A stretch of DNA of 64,000 nucleotides from Perkinsus olseni (taxonomy: Eukaryota > Perkinsozoa > Perkinsida > Perkinsidae), in the NCBI GenBank assembly GCA_013115135.1, contig JABANP010000046.1, positions 1 through 64,000 on the forward strand, given 5' to 3'. Position numbers and translations under genes: made by a program. Below the pieces are notes generated by a model. It was not told the origin of the DNA. It did not search any database and saw only the letters and a program-made list of their open reading frames with translations. Shown one piece after another: positions 21,543 to 34,200 of the stretch (positions within the stretch are counted from its first letter, which is position 1; each line of letters starts with the position of its first letter).

Positions 21543-22666
21543 TCAAAGTATCACCGTGACATGTATCTTCCATGGTTCAACGTTGGATTCGGCTCGGGAA
21601 ACCCGTCCGTACATCCCACCCATGACATGAAGTTCACCCTGTCTACTTCTAGCGTCTTGATAAAGAAAATTCACCCTGTCTACTTCTAGCGTCTCGTGTT
21701 GGAAATCCACCGATAAAGTTAATTGATAAATACAGACCAACTGCTGAGTATTAATAAGCATCCGACCAATGCTGACACTCACCTCCGCCTGGGAGTGACA
21801 TCGATTACTCGAGGACTAATGATCTGTGTTTTCCAGTCGGGACTTTCGTAAGCAGTCGCAACTGCTCCGTCGGATTCTGCAAAGTAGTCAGCGCACAAGT
21901 CTCCGAAGGGCCCGAGCTTTTGCATAACAGCCTTGATGACGACCGCGCATACTTTCTGAAGTTGGCTGATCGCCAATCGTCCAGCCTCCGTTTGACGCGC
22001 CTTTTCATCATCTTCTCGAAGGTCTGTGACAGACCCCATCTGCGCCACGGCCGATTTCAGTCTCCACATGTCATTGTAAGTCACTGAGGGGTTCATCACT
22101 CTGAGCGGGTCCCGGCCAGTGCCGGCTGGAGTGTAGCTTCTGAATATGTGGATGAGAAACTGCTGATTCTTGCCGTGACCGGTCGCATACGAAGTCATGA
22201 CGCCGTTAGAACGGTATCTTGAACATTGAGGAACTCAGCAGGAAACAAGTTATCTATTTTTCTTAGTGCGTACTGAACGTAGTACGGTTGCCTTCCGCGG
22301 GGCAACGGACAAAATCCGTTCGAAACATTTTCGCATCGTCGACGATTATCTTCATCCCTTCCAGCAATATCTTATCCGCGCCCCACTTTTGATAGGTGCA
22401 GTGAGCCTGGTTCGTTTCAAGCGAGAACCACGATGTTCCATCCTGTGGGGGATAGTCCTGAGAAATGACGAAGGCCAGGCTCAGAAAGCGCGAGGAGGAT
22501 CCAAGATTTGTATATCTACAGATGCTTGATACATGCAGCTCAAAGAGGCACTTACTTCAGTAGGATTAAGTGGCCCGAATGCGCCGATGGCGGTAACGAG
22601 GGGAACGTTGGAAAAGAACGCAGCGAGAATAGCTGACCCGCCGATGATGCACTGTGTAATCGACAT
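21543..22666 (-). CDS. Putative secreted or membrane protein, unknown
   Basis: Exons join in frame as follows. Start at 22,666 (MSITQCIIGGSAILAAFFSN, a hydrophobic leader); an intron from GTAAGTGCC to TTTCTCAG; then DYPPQDGTSWFSLETNQAHC...DFVRCPAEGNRTT; a second intron of 61 nt; then YRSNGVMTSYATGHGKNQQF...HIFRSYTPAGTGRDPL, and a helical stretch (RQTEAGRLAISQLQKVCAVVI). The frame runs into a good donor (AG/GTGAGTGTC) at about 21,780, so coding continues downstream with a 3' end I could not fix. N-glycosylation sequons and cysteines fit an extracellular domain. I do not recognise the family. Confidence 0.5.
21641..21700. repeat. Short imperfect tandem duplication
   Basis: A unit of about 37 bp containing TTCACCCTGTCTACTTCTAG occurs twice in a row. 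It lies in or near the 3' part of the unknown membrane-protein gene. Confidence 0.85.
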
Positions 22667-23029
22667 TCGAGTCGTCAACTGTAGCACTGCAAGGAGGTAC
22701 CTCACGTGTTCAGTACCGTGCCTTGTAAACGGTTGGCCGCCAACTCCTTGACCCTGTTCGCAGCAATCAACCACCCAGATTCAATCAAGCAATCAGCTCC
22801 ATAGTCATGGAAAAAATACAGCACGAAGGCAGAAAATATCGCCGCCTCAGTGGGCGAGCGATATCTACTGTCAATGTTCGGGTCCTATACCTACCGAGAC
22901 GTATCGCACAGGCAAGCAATAAAAGCAAAATGAGCAGCGGTAGCCTCAGCTGGTAACTCAGTTATCAGCGATAACTCAGTTATATACAGCTATCATAACT
23001 GTGAGGGGATCGGAGACTTATGTATCCTC

Positions 23030-23115
23030 GAGGTCGCATCTCAGTCTGGTACACAAAGTCACCGTAGTCCCCATGAGACTGGGTGGACGTTAGGCCCGGG
23101 GCACCGAGGATATGA
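23030..23115 (-). pseudogene. Truncated copy of the secreted-protein gene at 19.7-20.5 kb
   Basis: On the minus strand this reads GAPGLTSTQSHGDYGDFVYQTE, against AAGLTSTQPQVDYGDFVYETE in the intact gene, and the nucleotides match closely. Homology stops on both sides: there is no proper signal peptide upstream and no downstream domain. It could be an exon of a diverged gene, but a relic is simpler. Confidence 0.75.
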
Positions 23116-24073
23116 AGCGAGCAGATCGTTTTGCAACTGGCTGCTTTTGCTGACTGGGCAGAGGGAACCCGGCGGAGAAATCGGGAGAGGGTTAGCAAAG
23201 AGGTGGGACTCTCTGAGCCGATACTTGGGCAGGGAAAGCTGTACTTGCCTTAGGGGCCGTAAATTCCCCCTTTGTGGTGTTGTTTGTGGCAGCGAGGGGC
23301 TTCGTGAGATTCCGCTTACCGAGGGTTGGCCGTCATAACAGCATAGCGCGCCGAGCTATGAATAAATAGGGAGCATCTCCAGTGTTCTCAGCTCGGTGAG
23401 GAGGGACTGGTCACAGCGACTCCCGAGCATGGTGGAGACAGCGAATAGAAGAGTAATGCAGGAAATCAGCAGACAGCTCCCGAGTGATGCGTGAGTTGAT
23501 GTTTCGGAGGGCCGTATATGGTCCCCCAGCCTCGATGCCGACCACATGGAAAATCCGTTGGGTTGAGCAGCGGCCATATTGCACAATACGTAGCCTACTT
23601 GCAGTCAGACTTCGAAAACGATGCGTTATTGACGTAGCTCGTTCTCGTAAGACTTTTAAGTCTCATTCCTCTTTTGTTCACGATCAGTCGAGAAGCGCAT
23701 ACACTTCTCACCCAACAGCAACCCCAGATCAATGAATGAACACTCCGTGTCATGCCGCGAAGCATTATAATCAGTCCTGAGGTTTCACTGCGGGGTCTTT
23801 CTGCTGATGCTTCGGCTTCCTCTTCGACTCCCTCATTTCATTCACGTCGTCTATTTGCTTCTGTATAGCTGCTATTTCTTCACGCACTGCCGCTACCTAC
23901 AACGGGACGCTATCTCTGAGACTTCTCCTGATTGGCGAACAACGCAGACTCTGGCTGGTCTCGATATTTCATCAAAAACGACAACTTCCACTCGATACGA
24001 CGTGAAAGAACAGCAGTTCACCGAAGTCCTGGTTCCGAATTCCAGGGTATTTTTGAGCGAAACCGAGAGGACC

Positions 24074-24585
24074 TCATGAGAGTGAATTCGTCCCGTGGCG
24101 AAGAAGAGAATAGATCAAACATGACCGTCTGACAACAGGGAGTGTCTGTTCCGTTCGCCTTTCTGACGATCGCGGTGGTACATCGGCATCGGTGACTCCC
24201 ATAGGCTTCGGCCTCTGATCATCAGGTATGCCGTATTCGTCGCATAGAGTGTGAATGCACTCCTCTATGAGCTCTAGCTTGAACTCTGGCTTGTTTACTC
24301 TGACGCAAGTCATAGACGAAGCCAAACCGGCTCCAACCCAACTTTCCTCGTTCGCGTTCATCCTCGCTGCTCATCAGCGTCTTCTGACGGTGAAAGCAGG
24401 TTTCCACAACAAGGTCAACGATGGGAGTCACGACGTTATGGATGTATCTGCGCCACGGCTCAGCTGATCGCCTCTTACACGTGGACTCACTCAGCCCGTT
24501 TGTAGGTAGCTCTCTGATCTGATACGGGGCCTCCTCCCGAGTTCGCCGTGGCATCGGGCTTCTCAGGAATGGAAGGCTCCGCCAT
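24074..24585 (-). CDS. Hypothetical protein, multi-exon
   Basis: Possible start at 24,585 (MAEPSIPEKPDATANSGG) with a donor GTGAGTCC after KRAE, then an exon reading SSEDERERGK, an intron ending CGTCAG, and an exon reading NKPEFKLELIEECIHTLC followed by DEYGIPDDQRPKPMGV. The 3' end and exact joins are uncertain. No family recognised. It lies 190 bp downstream of the phosphatidylserine synthase stop, same strand. Confidence 0.35.
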
Positions 24586-24774
24586 GATTCTACACCGCAA
24601 TCCTAACGACCCTATGCTAAGAGCTGGTCAACGAAAGTCGTCGGATAATGTTAAGCTTCATTCATGTAACCATGCAAGAATCATTAAAATTCCCAGTGTC
24701 TGCACAACGAGAAGAGCGGCAATATCGCCGAGTACCTATACAGCCATGGACCGCAGGAGTAACTAGTGACGCCA

Positions 24775-26813
24775 TCAACACCTCAAGCATTTCAACCATA
24801 GCGGCAGCTCAGTGAGAGGGCGCGTCTTGTAAAGAGAGAGGTAGATGGCCAACCAAAGCAGTGTTATGCAGGAGAACACCACCTGAAGCAACTGCATGCC
24901 ATGTCGCTATGAACAGCGGTGTAGCCAAGCTCTTCGGAGGATGATTATTCCTGCGAAATATCAGATTTCTGATCCCCCGGAGAAGATCCAAGAAGTCTCG
25001 GGATGAATTGCAACTTGCTGGCTACCCATGCGAGGAGATCTCCTCTCGGCGGTGCTGCCTGGTCGGTGAGGAATGGATGAGTCGCCTTGCCATACCGTAG
25101 GCATACGATGGACTCCAGCGTGGTTATACAGCTCAACAGCCACACATTATGTCCTGATGAAGCCGATGCGATGACTCAACAGCAGGAGTGCTACCTATCC
25201 GTTTAGTGTGGCCCTTGATGTACTCATACCACTCTGGAACTGCCTGTGCTCCGTGAAAGGCCAACACCAATTGCCGCGCCGGGGAGAAGATGTGCGATGG
25301 TCTCAATGCGAAAGCATGTATGAGGAAGAACGAATTCAGCTCCAGCACGAAGCACTGAGCGGAAGTACCCAATCCCCCCCAAAAAAGATTCAATAACAGA
25401 GTCGAAGGATACGGAGTTGCCGAACCTTTTCGGTCGCGAGTCTCGGCAAAGATCGCTCACCTGTAACCATGCAATTTGAGAGAGGACCCAATGAGAGGCA
25501 TCTCGAGGCCAGTCGTATCGACTCCATGAATACGGCGTGAACTGAAGCATGACTCGCTTGAACTTCCGGCCTGCCAAAGACGGCTCAGAGCGGGAAAACT
25601 TCGTTGAGCATTCACTTAAACGTCGTCCGTATCTCGGGGAGTTCTCCGGGTCGGATGGGTTCCAAACATAAGCTCGGCACTCGAGGTAGTACAATGTGAG
25701 GCGGCCGATACACATCCCTATGAAGTTGGCCCCGAAGACATCAAGTAGAAGAGAGTCCCACCAACACTCTTGGAACTCGGGGATGAGCCATACCAACCCT
25801 AGCTCGGCAAATTCAAAGGCAAATGAGTATGTCCAACACATCTAAAGTGAATCTTTAGGTCGAGCAGAGAGAAGATGAGTATTGTTACACTCCAGTCCCG
25901 AAAGATGCACATCTTGGCCCAGTACCCAACAACATGGGCGGCGAACCATATATTAGTGATACTCCCGAGGATATGATCCTTTGTTAAGGAGCACTGGAGG
26001 TGATCGAAGGAGATGAGGCTGTCGTGACCTGAAAGAAATCAATCTTGTCCAGCGGCAAGCACGTGAAATGGGTAGGCACACACTGGCCGGTTCAGCGTTG
26101 ATTATCTTGCTCAGGACTGCCGCTGGTCCGCCATGTATCTCCGGGAATATCATATGCACCGCTTGAATGCCGAGTCGAGGCGGAACAACTGAGAGCCGAG
26201 AGAGAGCCATTCGCACTAGCTATATGCTACTCGTAGCTTACCAAGGAGTATGACGAGGATGATCATGTAGACCAGAACAGCGCCGTGAATTGCCCTCCAG
26301 ATTGCTGGGTGAGGACGGACCATCAGCCCATCACGGGTTTGCAGTACACTGTAGCTAAGACACAGCGACTCGTCGGTCTGTACGAAGCAGCGAAGCAGCG
26401 CAAGCGAGCGAGTATCAAAACAATCGTTCACGGTTCGTTCAATCGATCGTAATCAGCAACCGCATCGATGGGTCAGAGAGGCACATTGAGCATTCGACCG
26501 TATCAGTTCCTACATCATAACAGTGAGAAATACCATCGCTAGAGCAGCTCTTGCTGAGTCAGTTGTATTGAAAGTGTCAAGTGACGAGCGGTAAGACACA
26601 TACAAAACGACCGACACCAACAGGGCGGCGAAAACCACCTGAATGTCAGTGCCTGTGATACCACTCATAGAGACGAATCTTCACCTGTCGTGGCCGCTCG
26701 ATGAACTCGAGATTGCTTCTGAAGGTGTCCGCAGAGTTACGAACTAATAGTTCGTACCTACAGTTGTCAAGAAAGGGGCTATGGGAGTTGCGGTTGGCAG
26801 GAGCATCAACCAT
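24775..26813 (-). CDS. Phosphatidylserine synthase (base-exchange type)
   Basis: Multi-pass ER enzyme that exchanges the head group of PC or PE for serine. From the start at 26,813 (MVDAPANRN), landmarks follow the PSS1/PSS2 order: FIERPRQ and a TM exon (VVFAALLVSVVLYVSYRSS; ALAMVFLTVMM), DGLMVRPHPAIWRAIHGAVL, FAELGLVWLIPEFQECWWDS (catalytic-core ECWWD), LLDVFGANFIGMCIGRLTL, YYLECRAYVW, KRVMLQFTPYSWSRYDW, ELNSFFLIHAFALRPSH, WLLSCITTLESIVCLRYGK, and a last TM exon FSCITLLWLAIYLSLYKTR ending at 24,775. Introns split nearly every segment. The N-terminus is the least certain part, because the open frame extends upstream without an ATG. No prokaryotic-type CDP-alcohol synthase motif is present. 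Confidence 0.9.
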
Positions 26814-29497
26814 TCGCCTAGCTTTCCCATCAGGAGATAAATCGGGCGCAGTCGCTGGACTTGGCTGCTTGAACGCCGCACCTGAAGTAGAAAAATTAGA
26901 GCTGCTAGCCGGTGGGAGACACGCCAATCGAGCGCGCAGAGAAGGTTGAATAACAGTGGTGCAGTCGCCTTACTCTCAACGCTCGTCTGCAGGGGAGTAT
27001 ACACCGGGATGCCTCGTGTGCCTTGCTCAGCAGCAGCCCCCTGCTGGTTGGCTACAGGCTCGCAGCTGTTATGCAAGACTTCCCACTACTCGAGCGCTAG
27101 ATCGTTTCTCACTCTGTTGTGTGAAAAACCTCGCTATCTGCAATATCGTTTGGCGCTCCCCGTCTCCGTAGAGAGCCGCGCATTGTCGAAAAGGCAGAAT
27201 AAGCAGACAAGAGCAGTTCAGATCGATCCCATTTACCTTGATTGAGCTTACGACAATCAACACAACAGCCTCAGAGAATTTCCGATTCAGTCACTCCAAG
27301 TCTCGCAATCGTCTTGTGTCCTCGCGAAATGCCGCCCAGCCATCGCCAGTGTTTCTGTGGAACTAACTACCATGAGAGCCTACACCAACTTACGAGGCAA
27401 CCGATGGTTATCGATGGTTATCGAGAACCTGTTTTGCACTCATAAACAAGACGGCGTCGACAATGTGTCAGCTTAGGTACTGAGTCGCACCTGAAAAAGT
27501 GGCGTGAAGCGTGAGCTAGTTGTACCATCATGCCATTCGACGATACAGTGATGGGACACGCGGCGGAAATTTCCGAAAAGGGCCCTTGAGAGTTTCTTCC
27601 ATGAACGACTTTCGAATTGATGAGCACCAGGGTCGAGGCGCCATGCATTGCCATGATACGGCGATGCATCAAAATCGCCTCCTTCGACATCCCTGAAGTC
27701 ACACTACATCCATTGAATAAGAAACTTTTCCAGAGAGCCATCAAAAGGATCCGACAATGTGCACTATCTGCATTAACATCATGGATCATCCAGGAACTTA
27801 CGGTTAGCTGCTTTACGGAGCAGCAGCCTGTGGCGAACACACATCATTGTCAGACAAAAATTTCCGACACAATGATTTCTCCCGGGCACGAGCTGCCTCG
27901 CCAGGGATTCCAGATACACTGGTATAACCAAAGAGTTGGATCGACGCAACCCCGCTCCTAGTGCATTGGATGATCGCCCTTGTGCGTTAGCTGAGCTGTC
28001 CGCTGCTGCTGATCTATGACCTAATGTGGCCGAGTAAGTGCCGTCTCCAAACACTTCATGATCACGTGGGCCACATTCCCGTGGCCGACGTTGTGGTTCG
28101 TTATCAAGTAGTTGGTCCTAGAGATTGCCAAGTGATTGCCGGCCGTCTGACACTCGTCTTTAGCAAATCGCAAATCGTCGCTGACAGCCTGGCAGTGACA
28201 GCTATCATACTGCAACCGGTCTACAGTCCAATTTGCCACAAAAGTCGTTCAGAACGACTCGTTCTCTGTCATGCATACTTCGCACCAGATGAAAATAGGG
28301 GAATACCCACTTCTTCTAGTCCAGGCTAGCCCGAGGTAGAACCGAGTCGGATCGGGGCCAATCCCCGGTATTGCCTTCCCCGTGGGAAAGTTCCCAGGCA
28401 TGCGCTGAAGATTCGAAGGACCGGACTAAAGGTTGAATTTCAAGACTGGTTATCGACATTGAATATTTACCTAATAAGGGATAAAGAACCTCCCGCTCTC
28501 ACGGCGAGCAAGAGCACGCACCAAAATTCACTGGTGGAAGCACTTCCAGAGTAGGAACACTACTCCTGCAATGCGTTGCGCATATGACAAGTTTACTAGG
28601 CAGCTGCAAGTGCTTGAACATTCGTGAAAAGTTGATAATAGCTATAAGTATTAGTAACGCTAGACCAGTCGTTCGCGTGGATCGAATCACACGCAGATCA
28701 AGCGCAAAGTTCCTCCGGGTGTTGTCGCAGGCAATATAACAATAATATAATATAATATAATACAACAATATAATATAATAATAATAATAATATAACAATA
28801 TAATATTGGGATTGACATCACTAAACTGTGGGATAGGAGCGATAACGGTGGGAGGCAAACGTTGGGAAGCATTACACCGACTGTCCCTGATTTTAATTTC
28901 ATTTGAGCACTGTAGCTGCAACTAGCAGTCTCCGAGTCCCAGGCAGCAAGTCGCAGTTAGTGCTCGCTTTCTCTTGAGTTTCTCTTCGCAAGAGTGCGAG
29001 ACTCTTGAGAGCGCTGAAGCAGCTAATTTATCAACCACTCCCACAGGGATTCAGAAGAACGATTAGATCCTCATCAAGCCAAAACTACTGGGAGGATCAA
29101 CGAATCCCAGGGGTCATACATTGATATCTCCTTCGTTCAGAGTCCGTAGGCGCTAGTTCCCAGAGAAATTATCACATGCCGCTATAAAATCTCACCTAAC
29201 ACGATTCCTGTTCCAGGGGGCGCCAGCGTCATAGAGAGCCTCTGTTAATGGGAGCAACTTTCTGGTGACTCGGCCATGCACCGACGACTAGGGGTCTTGA
29301 ATTACGACAAACTGAATTATCACAACACTGAGACAATTACGATGCCAGCTTACCACCACCTGAACTACTACAGTATTAGCGATGCTGTTGATACGCCCAT
29401 TGCATTCCGCGATTGCAACTTCTTCTACGACAGCCACGATCAGCTCATTCCGTCGCCTTAGCGGCTGATCTGAGAGGCTAAGACTTGCTCAAATTGG
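26814..29497. other. Stretch of 2.7 kb without a confident gene
   Basis: ORFs of 114-140 aa occur on both strands (for example 27,418-27,840 minus and 27,617-27,961 plus) but overlap each other and show no family motifs or convincing splice joins. A 28,733-28,806 AT microsatellite lies inside. Exons of an unrecognised gene could be present. Confidence 0.5.
28733..28806. repeat. AT-rich microsatellite
   Basis: Imperfect (TAATA)n/(ATA)n tract with interspersed ACA triplets, about 74 bp. It sits inside a spurious minus-strand ORF, which it accounts for with Ile/Tyr runs. Confidence 0.9.
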
Positions 29498-30270
29498 TCA
29501 TCCATCGATCGACGAGAAGGCTTCTCGGAGAAGCAGGCATTGCTCAATCACCTTTGCGGCAGCGGTCACGCAGCTTCCGAAATGAGTGCTCACTCGAGTC
29601 GCAACGTCGGTTCCTGCGCCAGGCACAGCAGTAGCCGCCACAGGCGAGTGCTCATATTTGAGCATCGAGCCACTCAGCATCTGTCCACGGTGTACAGGGG
29701 GGTGTATCTTTCATCCTCCTCGAGCTGGATCTCTCGGACGATGCATCAACTCTAGACCTGTGCAGGTACTCCACCCCGTGTGTGTGCAACTGCCGACCTC
29801 CCTACAAGAGCGATTCCGCTCAGCGCTTCAGTTCTTCATGCGCCTGAGAAATTCCGTATGGTACGGGCGGAGGAAGCAGCAGCGAAGGAGCCTTCTTCGA
29901 GACGAATCCCAACCGACAACAGCAGACCACAAACTGTAAGTCCATCGACATTTAACAACGCAACACCGGCTCGAGACCCGCACTGACGGCAACCAGTACA
30001 CTCAGAAATCAACACGAGCTGAGCTCATCAAGCTTCATGGATGCATTGGCCGCAAAAGGCAAGAGAACCCCTGTTTGTTGGTTAGGAACGGGCATCCAAG
30101 TATGCCAGCGACATCTGCAGGATACTGACCCAGCGCTGTCTCTCGATCGTGACCCCGCCTGAAGGATCCGTCATTGACACCCAACAATGCGACGTCCAAC
30201 CTGGGCTATTGATAGTCGAGGACGTGGTCATGTCCAAGAGCTTGATGATGTTGCTGAAGTACCTACGCAT
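29498..30270 (-). CDS. Fragments of an unidentified multi-exon gene
   Basis: Three minus-strand pieces look coding: RRYFSNIIKLLDMTTSSTI...ERQRWVSILQMSLAYLDAR (30,090-30,270, with a possible in-frame 42-nt intron), VREIQLEEDERYTPLYTVD (about 29,690-29,750) and LSGSMLKYEHSPVAATAV...AAKVIEQCLLLREAFSSI (29,498-29,680). They probably belong to one gene, but I could not join them. No family recognised. Confidence 0.35.
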
Positions 30271-30383
30271 TACTTCCCGTCAGTACTCAAACGGTCCATA
30301 GACGTCCATAGTCCATAAACGCTTAATTCTTACCGTTTATCCGCCTCTTCGCCTTGAGTAGCGCTTTGGCGATCTCGGAGATT

Positions 30384-31006
30384 CTAAGATACGCTCATTG
30401 AGAGTATTCCCATGCCGGTTCGCGGTACCAGTGGCGGGAACTCCGTGGCCGACGCAGTTGCCCCTCCACCAGCACTGATGAACGCTCTGAGCCTAGCCAG
30501 CCGGCGACCTTCCCAACAACCAATTTCACTCCGCAGACGCGCAAGCAATGCATAATATGTGTCGTTTCGCGGCTGAAAATTATTTTCAGAAAATAGTCGT
30601 GCGGCTGGGCCACGGTGAGTGTAAACTCACCACAAAGAGCTGACGGTAAATTGAGCTGTCTATCGATAACTCTTCCAGGTAGAGCAATGCAGGGACTATC
30701 CGAAAGAGATACCTGTTCTCTGCTGACGAGTTCGGATACTGAGAATAAGCGAGGAGATCGCACCAGCCACTAGAAGACTTTTGACTCGTTCTTGACTGTG
30801 AAAGAACTGCCAGGGGTCGGCGTCAACCTCATGGGCACTGGTATAGAGAAGTGACCTTTTACATAGCATGCATCGTCCGAGTTGACCGAGGAGCTGTCGG
30901 CCTCGATGCCACTATCAATAGATTCGATCTCAGCCGCTTGCGAGGCGGTCCGAGTTTTCTTCTTATGCTGAGGGTTCCCCGATCGAACACGGTGATGCGT
31001 GGTCAT
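30384..31006 (-). CDS. Hypothetical protein, three exons
   Basis: Start at 31,006 (MTTHHRVRSGNPQHKKKTR, basic), then an acidic, serine-rich stretch (ESIDSGIEADSSSVNSDD). A 40-nt intron after KNESK joins to YPNSSAENRYLFRIVPALLY and LEELSIDSSIYRQLFV. A 58-nt intron (GTGAGTTTAC to ATTTTCAG) joins to PRNDTYYALLARLRSEIGC and EGRRLARLRAFISAGGG, ending MGILSMSVS. Without the introns the frame is broken by stops, and both have standard ends, so the model is self-consistent. About 170 aa. No known domain. Confidence 0.6.
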
Positions 31007-31202
31007 GTCTACGAATGAAAAAGATTGAGAGCGGTGCAGTGTCGTGAGCGATGCTTACTGTGGCCGGAGGAATGCTTCGCGTTTATCTTTTCTGGGGCCT
31101 CCCGAACAAGCTCACCCACCTGAAATGAGCCGAGCAGCTCTATCTCCAGAGTGGATTACTCGCTGGCCTCTCACATCCAATGCCCCCGTCTTCTTCGTGG
31201 CT

Positions 31203-34200
31203 CTAGTAATCGCCCGTCGGAGCATCTCCCTTTGAAACGATTTTTTGCATTTTCTCGACAGAAATGACGTCACCTTCGACCAGGCTGCAGTAGAGAAAAC
31301 GACGAATCGTCGAGACCATGCGGTTTAGAGAAGAGAATCTGTCGCTGTGCACCCTTCATCATTTCCTCCGTCAACATCAGTGCTCCGCAATTGTAGTTGA
31401 TACCGAACTCGAGGACACGAGTGCATAGTTCCTCGTTGAACAGAATCGACGGGTGAATGCAGCGTTCGCCTCCGTTGCTGCATTGCGCCTGCGTGGGCAC
31501 ACAGAAAAACTTTTTTCGCGCTTTTTAGCAACCAGGCTCAAGTGGCTACCAATGCTCGAAACTGCGGTGATGTCGTTCCATTGTCAGCGGAGGCACTTTC
31601 ATCACAGAGGTGGCTAACTTCGCTCAGCAAGGCCTCGTAACTCGTCAATAGGCTTCCCGCTATCCGGCAGAAATGATGAATCTAGAAAGGGATTCACTCC
31701 TTCGTCTTGACTCGAGACGTGTGGCGAATAACGAATTTCAAGCCCGCCTCGAGTTACCGCGTCAGGCGGCACGGCGCCGGAGTACTGCGCCACAATCTCA
31801 TCGGGAGCCTCTTGCATGCATCGAGCCTGCGAGAACTCAAGATGACGAAGTAGTTCAGATATGTCGAGGGGTTTCGAGTACGATGATGCCCTCACAGCGT
31901 CAATGACTGAGACGTCGAAGTGCTTCACCGTGATGTCAGCAAGTGCTAGCTTCCGCTGTTCGAGCAAAACATCTAACATCGCCGGGGAGTACCTGGAGGG
32001 AGTCACAATGGACGATACACACAGTCCATGCTTCCTCCATTGCTGCTCTGCCCGGCAGAGTCTGCCGTATGATACATTGTACAAACCAACTGACTACCGA
32101 CTTCGACAGCGGCTATCTTCCTCACGGCAATCCGATCCTCGGCGAACATGCACAGATCGTCGCGCTGTCTACGCGTGCATCGGTTATGTGAGAGTAATCC
32201 ATTAACAACGACATCTTACTCGATGACGGCCAGTTCCACGGGGTCCTGCTCATCGCTGAGAATTTTCTTCAAGTTATTAACAATGAGGGTATGAAGTCCC
32301 TCGACTTCTTCCAAAAAGGCCGCCTCCCTCAGGCGCCGAAAGGAGTTCCCTCGGCCTGAGTCCATCAGGGAGGTAGTATACAATACCATGCAGCAGATCG
32401 TAGCCTTAACTCACAGAAATTCCTAGAAGACATGACGCCTTCGCCAGAACCCTCTTGCATAACCCCAGCAATGGTTGTGATACGAACGGACATTGTCGAT
32501 GCAATCGCCGAGACCTGCAGGTCGTCCTCCGCAGAAACCGAGAACAGACGAGGCCTTTCGCCGTCACCTTCGCCAAGAAAGGCTTCTCAAACCGCGCGTA
32601 AGCATGGTCCAGCAACGTCAGCTGGGAGACGAGATCACTCAGGATTCGGCTCCACGGGGCATTCCGCACCTAATGGAATAGAGCCGCCACTGACCAGCTC
32701 AACGCAGCAGAGATGATACCCTCCTCGAGATTCTGCTGCTCGCGCCAGGTCTGCTCTCCATTGCGTCGTTTGACAACCCTGAGGTTGACACAGACTTCGT
32801 AAGAATAGACATCAGTCACATCAGAGCGTTTGAAACAACAACAGTATTGTAACAGCACTCACTCCATGGGCTGCTCAGCGCTCCACCACCACCACCGCCC
32901 GTCCCTTCCGAGACCTGCCAAATCAATGAACCGGAGATAGATGAGTAGCCGACGACATTGGATATGATGAGTAGCTCCTTGCGTATTCTCGGGATATCCG
33001 CTGCTAGTATCCGCTTCAAGAGAGATATCAGTCGCTGTCCCGCAGCACCTAGCAGCGCACAAATCATGACGGAATTATGGCCGGAGAAACTCTGGCGATA
33101 ATGGCTGACTTACAGATCTCCGCGCCCATGTCGACACGCTTTCCCCTCATGCACCCAGGACGTCAGACCGTCGCTCAAGGACTCTCGGCAGCAGCAACCA
33201 CACATGAGCAGCCCGAACATGGTTCCCAGGGAGAACGCTGAGCACCTCCTATTTGCTGTACCTGGTGGATGCTGCAGAGTAACGTCGCTGAGAACCGTCA
33301 TAGGACGGTCATCGTCTCTTGGGAATTCATGGGGTGTTGTGCGGCAGTGCTACCCGAAGCCAAACTCAATGGGATATGATCGGGACGTCAATTTGATAAA
33401 TAGCAAGAGCGATGGTTACGCTGATGCCGCTCGACGTAGAGAGAAGCTACACTCTCTATCACGGGACAAAAGAATTTGAGCGTAAGGTCCATTAGAGGTC
33501 ATCTTCCGATCGCCGAATCGGTCAACGGACTGCTCAACGGTCAAGGACGGCCCGGGGGTTCAGGTGGAAAAGGTAATCAGCGGCGATGTGGTTTTGAAGG
33601 TCACCCGAGGTTCCAAATTGAGCTAGATGCAGCTTCATTAATTTTTCCTGTTCTTGCTCGACCACTGTGCTTGAGGGCGACTGTATCTGGAGCGCGGGTC
33701 ATGTCTCCCGCGAGGCGGTCTTAGCCAACAGAATTAAACTGTACAATGGCTAGATAGTTGAGGCGGCCACGATTAACGCTAGTCACCTGTAGTGCAGTGG
33801 AAGTAGCGTTGAAGCGTTGTTGAACCAGTAAACAGATCATTGCTCCAAGGGACTTCATGCCATCACCTCGACAAGCGGATCTGCCAGGCAACGATTATCC
33901 TGCGTTCAGAATCCCGGCTCACAAACAATTGAGACCAACCACGCCACACGCTGTGCTTCATCAGCAATAGAGCTATGTAACGGTGCAAATATGGCTGGGC
34001 CGGTTTGCTCGTGAATGCGCTGGAGACTCGTGAAAGGCAGTCATCGGACCACCGTGGTCCGACCACGAGCCGCTCTGGAGCGCCTTCACCTGTCGGTGGT
34101 TGGGACCTCCAGCAGCTGACACAGTTCGCTCAGGTAGTTGAGGATATCAAGAAAACGGTGAGGGGAGTCGATGATGTGGTCCCGGAAAGCCTCATGTGCT

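Noticed and set aside
27418..27961. Overlapping 140-aa minus and 114-aa plus ORFs
   Set aside because: Opposite-strand ORFs of equal length, no motif, no convincing splice links; cannot tell which, if either, is real.
28499..28921. 140-aa minus-strand ORF
   Set aside because: It runs through the AT microsatellite and owes its length to Ile/Tyr runs.
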